Position numbers and translations under genes: made by a program. Under the pieces are notes generated by a model, which ran no database searches, was not told the origin of the DNA, and was given only the letters and a program-made list of their open reading frames with translations. This document shows, piece by piece, positions 36,672-46,400 of a DNA stretch of 64,000 bases (position 1 is the first letter of the stretch; every line of letters begins with the position of its first letter). The stretch covers positions 1,247,159,001-1,247,223,000 of the forward strand of contig CM057452.1 in NCBI GenBank assembly GCA_016271365.2, read 5' to 3'. Source of the stretch: Neoceratodus forsteri. Its lineage: Eukaryota > Chordata > Ceratodontiformes > Ceratodontidae.

Positions 36672-37883
36672 CTACCACTGCTCGGCTTTCCATTTAGTAG
36701 ACACGGGCACATTTGCTGGGAGGTCCTTGCATTGAGGCCAATAGTACCGGGAGTCAGGAGCTTGAATTATTACCCCATCTGGGTGCACATAATTCACACA
36801 GTGGGAGATTTCACATCTCTCTCCATCCACTATTTGCACTCTGTCCATAAACAGTGTTCTGCCTCTCTTCCAATGGGTATATTTCTCATGAAACAGTCTG
36901 TCCTTTACATGTTTGTTTGCCCCAGGATGCACACCATTCATTGCTTCGGCCAAGATCCAGGATTTCCTGCTGTTCTCAATATCCTCCCAGACTTTCCGAG
37001 GAAAGGTAGGAAAGGTCATCCCATAGATCTCATTCACATTCCTATGAACCAGTCTCTCCCCTTTACTAGCTTTGGTCAACCTGAGACCGCTGGCCTGGCT
37101 TGGGGGTGGCCAGTCCTGGTTCTGCCAGCTATGCATCCTTAACGAGATTAGAAACGGATCCCTGACTTCTTCTTCTTGCATAGCCAGGGCAGTGCCATCA
37201 CCACTCTCTTCCATGCATTCCTCTGAGGCAAGAGCTTGAGGCTGTGTACCCATTCCTTTTTCACAAGGCCACATAGGTTCCCCCTCATCTTCTTCCTCAC
37301 TAAGGATCTGAGCCCAGGAGTGAGCAGTCATCCTCACTCCTGAGACTATCCATTCATCACTAGGCACGGAGGTCGACACCTCCCATTCAAAGGCCTCCAG
37401 CATCTCATTTTCTCCTATGAGAATTGGGCTAGGCCCCCCCCTCCAGGGGTCTACTGATGCTTTATCTGAACTTTCCTTCTGAGATCCAGCATCCGAAACT
37501 TCAACTTCCGGTTCTGTCTCTAAATCTGCACCCTCTAGCTTTGTGCCACACTCCCCCAAGGGGCCTTCTTCCACAGGCTCCACCTATTGCTGTGTGCTGC
37601 CAGCTACAGATTCCTGAACCTTTGTCCATGTGGGAGCCAAACAAATCTGGGGCACTTTATACAAGCCATATTTCTCTAGGCATCCAGCACAGTGAGGTAT
37701 CATGAAAACGTCCCTTCCAGTATTCAAGCATATTTGACACACATGCACTGGATATCCAGGAATCGCCACATGAGGGGGCAGTTGTCCTCCATAGCACCAC
37801 TTTTCAGTATCCCTCAGTCTATTTACTGCTGCTGTTACTGCAACCCGGGCATGATCCGGGTAACAAGGTGGTCCTGAGGCCAT
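36672..37883 (-). pseudogene. Unrecognised zinc-binding-type protein inside the LTR element (one in-frame TAG)
   Basis: I do not recognise this protein. Starting at ATG 37883, 99 codons lead to a TAG at 37584-37586, after which the same frame stays open for 303 codons to a TAG at 36672: about 402 codons plus the stop. The N-terminal part has VCQIC, then eleven residues, then HCAGC: a CX2C-X11-HCX2C cluster that looks metal-binding. The middle is acidic (SEEEDEGEP, MQEEEVRD). The last 100 residues are basic and aromatic-rich (ANKHVKDRLFHEKYTHWKR, RYYWPQC). A good splice acceptor (pyrimidine run, then tgcag) lies 2 nt before the ATG. No gag or pol motif is seen. The CAA-TAG-GTG context could be read-through or just one nonsense change. 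Confidence 0.6.
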
Positions 37884-37885
37884 AA

Positions 37886-38457
37886 CTGCAGAAGAAACAA
37901 ACAAAAGCTCATTGTAACTGAAAGTCCCACTTTACTGAACACCTTCTTTGCTTTTAAAATGGCTCCTCTTCTGCTGTGTTTACTTTACTACCCCACCCTG
38001 TAATGGCAGCGGCAGCACTCCTGTGCATCAACATTCAGAAATTGGGTCAAGCCACTGCGCATACGATTTACACACACTACTGATAACTTTTGCTCAAACT
38101 GCACAAACTTGCACTGTTCTTTTTCTAAACACATTTACATGATTTTCCATGGACTTTTTACTTGCTGGAAACATTTCTTTAACTCACAGTCCCTTAAAGC
38201 TTCAGGTTTTTAAGCACAGGATTGCCTGTAAACTAGTGCTGCACATTTGGCTACAACTCACAGTCTCTCTCTGGCTTTAAACTTTAAACTGATGCTGAAC
38301 TCATAACTATGCACACAGTCAATGGCTTAACATACTTGCACTTGCTGGTAGGACTTGACACAGTCATTACTTGCAAAGCGACAACACTGCTGCATACATA
38401 TTTAGATGGCTTTGGGCAGAAAATCACTGTTTGAGCAATTTCACTGTTGGTACTTAC
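37886..38457 (-). other. Predicted intron upstream of the 402-codon frame
   Basis: The donor aca|gtaagt is at 38457 and the acceptor ttcttctgcag|tt is at 37886, on the minus strand. The length is 572 bp. The exon after the acceptor begins with the ATG at 37883. Splice consensus is good at both ends, but no transcript evidence is available. Confidence 0.5.
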
Positions 38458-38840
38458 TGTTATAAGTAGCTGTTAGCTGCAATGAGAAAACGGCCTGCAG
38501 CCAATCTTGGAGGCCTCAGAACAGAAATGGGTGGGCAGTCCTGCCGATCGTCTCCTCCACCACCACACTCGCAATTTAGACAATCGAATTGTGGGTTGAG
38601 CTTGATTTTAAACAAACAAGTCTATTTTTAAACGTTTTACAGCGCTTTTAAAACTCTGCGATGCTCCTCCACAAGCCAGTACACGTACTCCACTCACACT
38701 CCTTCTCTAATGCTGGGGCAGTCACTGTAGAGCTGGCTGAGGGGCGGGACTGATTGCAGCCTCTCCAATCACATGACACCATGCAAATGAGCCTCTTCTT
38801 CCTCGCGAGTGCTCTTCTCCTCACGGCGATCGTCGAGCAG
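38458..38840 (-). promoter_or_regulatory. Promoter-like GC-rich segment and first-exon region of the LTR-interior gene
   Basis: On the minus strand, in order of transcription, this segment has an octamer-type atttgcat (about 38782-38790), a CCAAT-box inverse (tgattgg, about 38762), a GC box (ccgcccc, about 38745) and CpG-rich DNA on either side. A donor-like gtaagt starts at 38457. This order is what a vertebrate RNA polymerase II promoter with an untranslated first exon would show. Use is inferred only. Confidence 0.5.
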
Positions 38841-39355
38841 GCAAATTTAAACTGCAGAATGCATTTTTTTTTCTCAACTGACTCCACGGCGGGAGCCCAT
38901 TTCAGCCATTTAACATAGCCATTCACACCTGCAAGTCTCTCAGTTCATTCAAAAAGCATTTCCAACGTCCAAGGCACAATTTTCCTGTTGCTACCCCTAG
39001 TCTTCCACACTTTTATTTACCACAGTTCTTTTTTAAAAGCATTTCCAACATCCAGGGCACAATTTTCCTGTTGCTACCCCTAGTCTTCCACACTTTTCTT
39101 TACCACAGTTCTTTTAAAAGCAGTCAAAAATGCTGTAAACAATTGATGCAGGGCAAGGGCACACTCTTTGGCTTTACTGCTCCTTGGTAAACAGTTGGCA
39201 TTTTAAACAGCAGCATAAGATCCACAGCACACTGCAACACACTAGTTAAATTGCTTCAGCTTTTTGGGCTACCCACTGCCAGATAGCCAAAACTCTAGCC
39301 CCTTGCCAAAACACCTTTCCTCCCAGAATTAAATCACAAGCGGTGCCTCCATTTT

Positions 39356-40843
39356 TGTAACCCCCGGACCCCTGCCTTTTTGCAAAATGACAGGTGGCAT
39401 GCTGTTGAAGCTGACAGCATTACCTGGTGGGGACCGGGTTCGGGGAGGATTAGGTTACTCGGCACAGGGGGCCTAGGTTTGGCTACTCTACACAGGGGCA
39501 CCCAAGTAAATCCGAAAACAGGAAGCAATAACTGTAATGTCCAAAACCAGGAATGGGATTCTACAGTCTGGCTTTTATTCACAACCAAACTGAACAAACA
39601 AAGCATAGATGGACCCCCATGGGGCTACATTCCTGGTAATGCAGATTAGAGACAACAACACTTCTTCACATTTCCAGCCCTCAGGCTCTAAACCCACCAG
39701 GCACACAGCCCGGACTTGCACGCAGCTTTGGGTACACAGCCCGACTTGTACACTACTTGGGTTTTCCCCACTGGCCTGGCTCCCCCACCGGCCACTTGAT
39801 CCACAGTCCATTATGGGAATGAACCAGTTTTCCAATTGGTGGCTCCCCAAACCACCTTAGAGCCTTCAACTCCTAGAGGGAATTTTCCTTCCAATCCCAT
39901 GTCTGGGTACTTCCATCATCACTGGCCAAGAGCATGAGGCAAAGTAGAAATCCACAGAGCAAATCCGTAGAGGTGGACCTGGTTACTAAAGATGGGGGGT
40001 CTCCCACCTCCAGCTCCCACAATCCATACCCGGCCATTTCTCTGGAACTAAACAACTCTTTTCTGAAAGCTTGGCAATGTAGATTACTGGGTAGATGTAC
40101 TGTATGTCACATCTCCTCTACACGTCTTGACTTCCCTTATGTGCTGGACTTGAACATACTTTTACTTTTGGCTAAACCTATTAGTCTAGGCCTCCCACTA
40201 CTTCAGTATTCCAGTCCCCACTTTTACACTGCTCCAGGGTGAAAACATGGGCCCTTTAGAAAGAGCAGAAACTCACCCTCCGGTTGCAGGTGCCCCACAG
40301 GTGAATCACGAAATCTTCTTGTTTCCCATACTCTTGGACAAAATAAGGCAGCTTCTCCACTAGCAGTAGCCAGGGGGTTGCCCCTGGAATATGCAGGCTA
40401 AACCTTCCTGAACCATCCCCTCAGGGATGGGGCACTGAGACCTGATTCAGCAGTCTCCACCACTTTAAAATTGCTCACTGTGTCTCTCTTTAGGTGGAAA
40501 CACATACCTTTTCCCTACTTGTAGCCCTATGTCAGGGCTGAGGCTCCAAGAGCCTAACACAGAGCTGCTGTGCTCCTCTCTCTACAAGCTCCAAACTCCA
40601 GCTGACCTACAGACTACTGTTCAAACCTCCCAACATTCTACTCCAACTCCCTGCTGCAGATTCCATTGTGGCTCATGCAACTGCGACAGTTCTATGGTGA
40701 CGCCATTCCTTAGTCTCCGCTGAGACTGAGAACAGAGTGAGACAGTGTGAAATCCATTTAACTGGAGTTTCACAAGCTGCCTTCCCTGCCTATCACTATG
40801 TCTTACTGGGATTCTAGTAACCCCGGGTAACAAGGGGGTTACA
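39356..40843 (-). repeat. LTR, 5' copy in minus-strand orientation
   Basis: It is 1488 bp with the same termini as the copy at 33798. The minus-strand polyA signal aataaa is at about 39574-39579. Downstream in transcription sense is the interior (39355 and lower). Confidence 0.85.
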
Positions 40844-41006
40844 TAGACACAGTAAATACAGGTATTCATGAATCTTACTAGGTAGTAAGATTGTGATTTT
40901 GGCTCTTTTTGTGAACGTTTTGTTTGATTAAATGAATGGCATCTAAATTTATTTAACTTTAAAACTCAGTTAAAAGCACTTATCTTCCTCCAACTTCAAA
41001 CCTCCT

Positions 41007-43133
41007 CTATGTTTTCGCCTGCTGAAATATCAGGCTCTCCAGTTTGAAAATGTGTTCACAGTAGTCAATCTTGTTGTGCTTCAGGCACCAGTCTCTCAAA
41101 GCGCTTGTGTGGAGCTGTGCTTCCATATTTCTGATGTTGTTAGGGGATGGGTCCTCATCCTCCTCTGCTGCAGCTGCTGATTCATCAATGTTCTCTGGAT
41201 TTTCCCTTTAGTGTGCCCTCTGTGACATCATTGATGGCCACAAATGCCTCAGATTCAGTTGGTGTCATTCTGGTAGGGCATTTACCATCTGCAAGTGGGT
41301 CTTCAAGGGGTTCATAACTCACTATGGCCAAGGTGTTGTCATCCACTTCCACACAGATTCCTGCTTTACAAAAGAAGTTGGTGATTGTTGTCTTCTTGAC
41401 AGTGGCCCATGCTTTGGCCATCATAAAGGTTGCATCGAGCAAATTTACTGATTTTGCTACTTTTGTGGCCAAGGCAGAGGAGCCACAGTCAATAACGTCC
41501 ACTACCCTGGTTGAAAAAAAGAGATGGGTAATACCCCTTAATGTTTTTTATGACCCTCATGTCAAGGGGCTGAATGAGGCTAGTTGTATTCAGGGGCATA
41601 AAAACTAACTTAATGTGGCTGAAATTATCAGTGAGAGCAATGGGGTGGGTGCTACAATTTTATCCATTAAAAGCAGCGCTTTCCTTTTTTTGCCGTCAAA
41701 GATGGCTGTTCCTGTTTGACAACCATTACCTAAAAATTGCAGCGGTCATCCAAGCATTGGCAGAACTTTGATATGTGACAGGGAGAGTAAAGAGATCCTT
41801 TGGGAGACATTGCAGTCTCTTACTCTCCCTATCACAAGCAGGGGCAATTTCTCTGAGCCATCCATATTTGTGCAGCACATGAGTAAAACCCTGTCTTTTG
41901 AATTTTTGCCTCCTATTAGATCAATGCAGTTATGGATATGGCCTCTGTCTGGGTACCCTCTGTAGAAAATGTCAATTTCATCAGCATTAAAAATGTTATC
42001 TGGTATGCTGGCCCGGTGGTGCTGAGGGTTGAGGTGCTGGACGTCACACCTCGTGCCACACCAGCAACCTGGGTTGAGGAATGAGCCCAGGCCACCATGG
42101 GTCGGCAGGGGAGAGAGAGAGGATCAAGTGTCCAGAGGACTGCTCTCCTCTCCTCTCTCAGGGGGGGATCCAGGCTCCTGCCCAGCATCGCAGTGACCCC
42201 CAGTAGTAACCGGAGGCACTGCAACATGCAGGTCATGCTAGAGGGGATGCAGAGCTGCGGCAGGCATGCCTGGCACCATGGCACATCTGAACTCTGCCAG
42301 GGGTGGTGGATGGGGGGAAGTAATGCAGCCCAAAAAATTCCCGCACCCAGAGAAAGGTGACAGCACTGCCCCCTCGACCACACTCCACTGTCTGGACTCC
42401 TCCAGCTCCTGGGCTGAGCCCAGCCCGACCAGAATTACAGATAGATCTCCCTGGGTGGATAGAGCAGCTCCACCTCAGGAGGGCTCAGAGCTGAGGCACT
42501 AGCCAGGGTGGTGCCAGGAAGCTGGAGAGTTTCAGGCCTGGAGGTAGAGCCGAGGATGTGTGGATGTCCAAGAGAGTTCTCCTGGGCCAAGTGGAGCCAG
42601 AAAAAGAATATAAAAAAAATATTATCTGGCGGGTACTCAGACAAAAGACCTGGGAGAATGGATTGTATCCAAACTGCTGCAGAGGGAGCATCTGCATCCA
42701 GGTGCTCCTCCTGCTCCCTTTTCCATACAATGTTGTTGCGGTGATTCCACCATGTCAGCCACCAGTCAGTGGTATCAAATATATCATGGTGCAGATGTTT
42801 GACAATTTCCTCTGCTTCTTGTTTTAAAATAGGGCCTGACAGCCTAGCTCCATGGCTTACAGTGTGATTAAATCATGACAGTAAGCCCTCCTCTACTTCA
42901 TTATCTTTCCCTTCCCTCTTCCATTTATGGCTCAATTTGATTTTTAGCTGCCATTCACCTTGACTCTTCACCCAGTTAAGGCTTATCCTCCAAGCCTGGC
43001 TCTTTGAAATTCCGAATTGTTTGGCAACTTTTGCAGGCAAGGAGTTGGAAAGTTGCAGACACTCTAAAACCTTGATTTTATCCAAAAGAGGCAGGTCAGT
43101 TCTCTTACTGGCTGCTATTTCAGCAACAGACAA
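41007..43133 (-). pseudogene. Tigger/pogo-type transposase (CENP-B-like), interrupted by a SINE
   Basis: This is a DDE transposase with CENP-B-type DNA-binding domains. The start at 43133 gives a first helix-turn-helix (DKIKVLECLQLS, AKVAKQFGISKSQAWRISL), and a second HTH text (GARLSGPILKQEAEEIVKHL) follows after a frame break. SINE copy 2 (42004-42614) interrupts it. The catalytic part follows in frame pieces: NADEIDIFYRGYPDRGH, KNSKDRVLLMCCTNMDG and KLPLLVIGR. The second catalytic block reads LLLMDKIVAP where LDNAPAH is usual. The C-terminal tail runs to a TAG at 41007. Without the SINE the length is about 500 codons, right for the family. Several stops and frameshifts make it inactive. Confidence 0.88.
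41989..42629 (+). mobile_element. Long tRNA-type SINE, copy 2, in the Tigger transposase
   Basis: The body is 42004-42614, about 611 bp. The start ggcccggtggtgctgagggt matches copy 1 at 11119 with one substitution in this region. Box B-like text is aacctgggttgaggaa. The body has an 'agaggactgctctcc' block found also in copies 3 and 4. The tail ends in an A-rich run. The words aaaaatgttatctgg (41989-42003) and aaaaatattatctgg (42615-42629) form a 15-bp target duplication with one mismatch. Confidence 0.85.
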
Positions 43134-44255
43134 GTTACAAAGCTAAGCACTGGCCATGAATCCAGTTTTTCTGGCAGTCATAATTATGTAATAATCGGGC
43201 GTTAATGGGTGCTAAGTAGCTGAAAGCACTCTCAGTGGAGACTCAATCATCCCCTATAAATGGAGTAGGCATCCCAATTAAGGAGAAACACTGTTTATAG
43301 AATAACATTAACTACAAATTGGTGCCTGAGGGATCATCCCAATTAAGCAGACATCCCCTTTAACTGCATCCCCTTTAACTGCCATCTACTGTACTTGTAT
43401 TATAGTCTGTATATAAAAATCTACGTAGCATATGTGTCCCTGGGAAAAGGGATGTTGCTTAATTGCAACAGGGACCTTGAGGTCCGAAAAATTGATACAA
43501 AAGAAAAGGGTCTTTCGTAAGGATCCCTTCAGCTTCTTAAACATAGAAGAATAGTAGTCTTGTGTATAAAGTTCCACAAACGTTTCTTTTATTGTTGAGG
43601 TTTATTTCTGCCCTGACGTTTTGATTCTACTGATAAATCTTTCTCAAAGGGCTTTTTTACTTTTCTAAAAAGAATAAACATATTACATTGATTATGCAGT
43701 TCATTATTTCATTCACATATTGATTATTATGTACAGAACCATCTTGTATTGTTTATTGTATTAAATTATTCTAAATATATACATATAACATTTTTAACTT
43801 ATTCCCAGTTGCACTAAGTGCATACATTATTCAAACTATGTTTTTCATAATACAGTGAAAATTCAGACCATCACCTGCCTAAGCCTGTACCCATTTCAGT
43901 GAAAGTGGGCTATGTACCTCAAAATTTCTTGTTCTGAAAAAAACTGTTTTACATTCAAGAATGGTTTTATACCACGTGGAGATTATCTGCAAAATAAACA
44001 AACCTGCTGGTTTCTGAACTACTTGTTCAACGTAAAAAAGTTTTCGATTTCATATATGCATTTTACCTTATCAATCCACTTCCGTTATTTATCACTGCAG
44101 CAGTTTTAAAGTAACTTGATTTCCTAGTTTACAAGGCTGTTCATTAAAAGAAAAAACATACTCTGTTACAAATGTTCTTTGTGTTCTAACTCATATACTT
44201 TTTGCTGTGTGTTGTTTTAGCAATGTTTCAAAGGGCCTGCTCACTTATGGTGATT

Positions 44256-44820
44256 CTTTTTTTTTTTTTTACCTCACTTTTTATCCTCTTGCCATCCATC
44301 AGAGCTCCGCACTGGTCACGGTGCCCCCGAGGCTTCCACCGCCTGTTGAGCCCCTCGCTCTCCCAGTCACTTCTGGCTTGCCCCCCAGGAGGTGGGGCAA
44401 GGCACCGCTGTAGGTAACGGTGCCGTGTAACCGTAACTGGTTCAGAGTGCCCTCAGCCAGGTGACTAATTGAAGCCCGGGGGCAGGGCATCATAGAGACA
44501 TCCGGCTAGGAGGGATTTTTGTCCCTATAGGCTGGGGCAGAGACGTGCAATGACACCTGCATCTGTCCCACCCCAGTGCCCCTTGACCATGCATCGGTGC
44601 TTAGGGTGATGAACCCAGCTTCCTCTAGGTGTCACTCCTGCACCAAGTGCAAGACTCCCCCAACCCCCAGAGAAGGAGAGCAGTCCTTAGGATGTTAGAT
44701 CCTTCTGCCCCCGGCTGGCCTTCTGACGAGCCAGGCTCATTCCTGAACCCAGTTTGCCAGCATCACAAGCAGAACTCCAACTGCTGAACAGGCGGGTCGG
44801 CCCTGTGCTTCTTTTTAAAG
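44256..44820 (-). mobile_element. Long tRNA-type SINE, copy 3, in the left palindrome arm
   Basis: The minus-strand body is about 44268-44805. Its start (ggccgacccgcctgttcagc), box B-like aactgggttcaggaatga, the 'aggactgctctcc' block and the end ggataaaaagtgaggtaaaa parallel copies 1 and 2. Flanks ttatggtgattctttt and ggccctgtgcttctttttaa look like target-duplication remnants. The right arm has no SINE here, so it inserted after the palindrome formed. Confidence 0.8.
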
Positions 44821-45740
44821 AGCTTTCTTCTTTTAAACTTCTGGACATCTCAGTGTTCAGTTTGTAATGCTGTTTGTTAAAAGAGAAACAATACTTAGTT
44901 TCAAATGTTCTTCATATTCTAGCCCATTACCCCTTTATCCCTGTTATTTTAATATTGTTATATAGGGCCTGCTTAACACTTGCATTTCTTTTTAAAGAGC
45001 TGTTTTTTTTTTTTTAATTTTTGGACATCTCAGTGTTCCCATTTCTTAAGACATTCTGTTAAAAGAGGTTAACATGTCCTACTGTTATTCACATTACCTT
45101 TAAATACTCTCTAATTGAGCTGATATTTCTTAAAAAAGGAGCAGTTTTACCTGTGTTTAATAGGGCTAGTTGTTGCTGCTGCTTAATGGCATTTCAGGCA
45201 TTTCCAGCTCTACAGAAGAGTCCTAGCACCACTCCCTTCCTCTTGAGCCACTGGAGAAGATCTTGCATGATGTTATGTGAGATTTGCATTTGCTATGCAA
45301 CTGTCAGCAGCTTCCTTGCTGTTGCTTACACAAGCAGAGTCTTAAAGTGCTTGTACTTCCAAAGCACTGTGCTGCTTTATTCTTATTGTTCAAAACTCTG
45401 AGAGTGTTTCCACACAAACAGGGACCACATTATGTTATTGCATTAGAGTGTTTTATTTTCTATAGTGTCCCTACTGTCATTATTTACAAATCCTAAATTC
45501 AGTGGGGGGGGGGAATACATGTGGGCTTGGGATTCATGGCCTGGTGGTCGTAAATGGAGTTATAGGTTCCTAGGGGGCAGTTCTATCACCTTATAGTGAG
45601 TAAAATTCACAGGTATACTAGTTTGTACCTTCTTCCTATTTTGTGATGCCTTTAGTTTTGTTTATAGGCTGCAAATATTAGCATATTTGACTAGGTTCTA
45701 TTATGTGCAAATATCAAAAGGATTGTTTAAAGAATTTTTT

Positions 45741-46034
45741 TTACCAGCAAGTCTGCCAGTTTGTATCACTGTTCATTCCAACATTCCTATCTAAGGTATT
45801 TAGCATACAGATCCATTTCTTTGCACATCTATCTATTCTGTTTTGGTAATTGCCTCCCCTCTCTGATGGTGTTACAATTTCCAGCCCCCAGAAGCAGAGA
45901 GCTGCCCCAGTGTGTCCAGCTTGGATGAAGTGTATGGTGTGATTGCTGATGCAATAAAGGGGTTCAGCGGAGATGATATTTGTGACAAGATGCAGTATGG
46001 TACCCTGTTCAAGGTGCTCTGTATGTGGACACAC
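45741..46034 (-). pseudogene. Penelope-like GIY-YIG endonuclease C-terminus, left copy
   Basis: The frame reads HTIHFIQAGHTGAALCFWGL, then EIVTPSERGGNYQNR, then CAKKWICMLNTLDRNVGMN. It matches the tail of Penelope-like element (PLE) ORFs, with the H..H pattern and the 'E/KKWI..L.TL...GLN' end. The conserved GIY-YIG core is missing on this side. Function is lost. Confidence 0.65.
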
Positions 46035-46104
46035 ATCAAAGAAAAGTGTATTTTAAGATCCTAATACAGGCTAGAGACATGAAATTCAACAACACATCAC
46101 ATGC

Positions 46105-46400
46105 CCCTCTGAAGGGGTAATCTATGCACTACTCTGTCCATGTAATACAATATATGTAGGGTAGACAACAAGACAACTCAAAGTCAGAATACGGGAACAT
46201 AAGGGAGATCTAAGATGAAGAGATGAGACTTTGCAGGTAGCCATACAATGTCAACCAGGCTGGACACACTGGGGCAGCACTCCACTTCTTGGGGCTGGAA
46301 ATTGTAACACCATCAGAGAGGGGAGACAATTACCAGAACAAAATAGATGGGCATCAAAAAATAGGAAGAAGGTATAAACTAGTAAACATGTGAATTGTAC
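46105..46400 (+). pseudogene. Penelope-like GIY-YIG endonuclease, right copy
   Basis: In one frame 46113-46210 reads like YALLCPCNTIYVG, stop, TTRQLKVRIREHKGDLR. This is the GIY-YIG-type start YxxxCxCxxxYVGxTxRxLxxRxxEH of PLE endonucleases. The text after 46250 (decayed, frame-shifted) is the counterpart of the left copy. No RT domain is visible, so both copies are 5'-truncated, joined head to head. Identification is by motif only. Confidence 0.65.

Larger units (their letters stand above)
33794..40847 (-). mobile_element. LTR retroelement without visible gag-pol, with captured gene-like interior
   Basis: Two direct repeats of about 1.49 kb (33798-35282 and 39356-40843) begin TGTAACCCCC and end GGGGGTTACA. 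They flank a 4.07-kb interior. The 4-bp word taga precedes the left LTR (33794-33797) and follows the right LTR (40844-40847), a target duplication. The minus-strand reading is favoured. An aataaa signal lies in the LTR on that strand (about 34016-34021 and 39574-39579). A candidate primer site tggaggcaccgctt begins 4 nt inside the minus-strand 5' LTR (about 39338-39351). No protease, RT, RNase H or integrase motif is seen. The element is inserted in the tail of L2-C. Confidence 0.83.
31247..43389 (-). mobile_element. Tigger/pogo DNA transposon, opened by three nested insertions
   Basis: The left end cagtagatgccacttaaagg at 31247 and the inverted right end (ending ctgccatctactg at 43389) match at 22 of 24 positions. 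Both are flanked by TA (31245-31246 and 43390-43391). Removing L2-C (about 31600-33793), the LTR element (33798-40843) and SINE copy 2 (42004-42614) leaves about 2.3 kb, the usual Tigger size. The nesting is an inference from these boundaries; the transposase lies at 41007-43133. Confidence 0.8.

Noticed and set aside
35283..39355. Degraded gag-pol in the LTR interior
   Set aside because: Both strands were scanned by eye for protease DTG/DSG, RT YxDD, integrase HHCC and Gag knuckle patterns; none was found in a sensible order.
41185..41502. Host gene fragment (CENP-B-like)
   Set aside because: TIRs, TA sites and broken frames show it is a Tigger transposase relic, not a domesticated gene.
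41916..42744. ORFs of 70-155 aa on both strands in the Tigger region
   Set aside because: They lie in the body of SINE copy 2 and lack any conserved motif.
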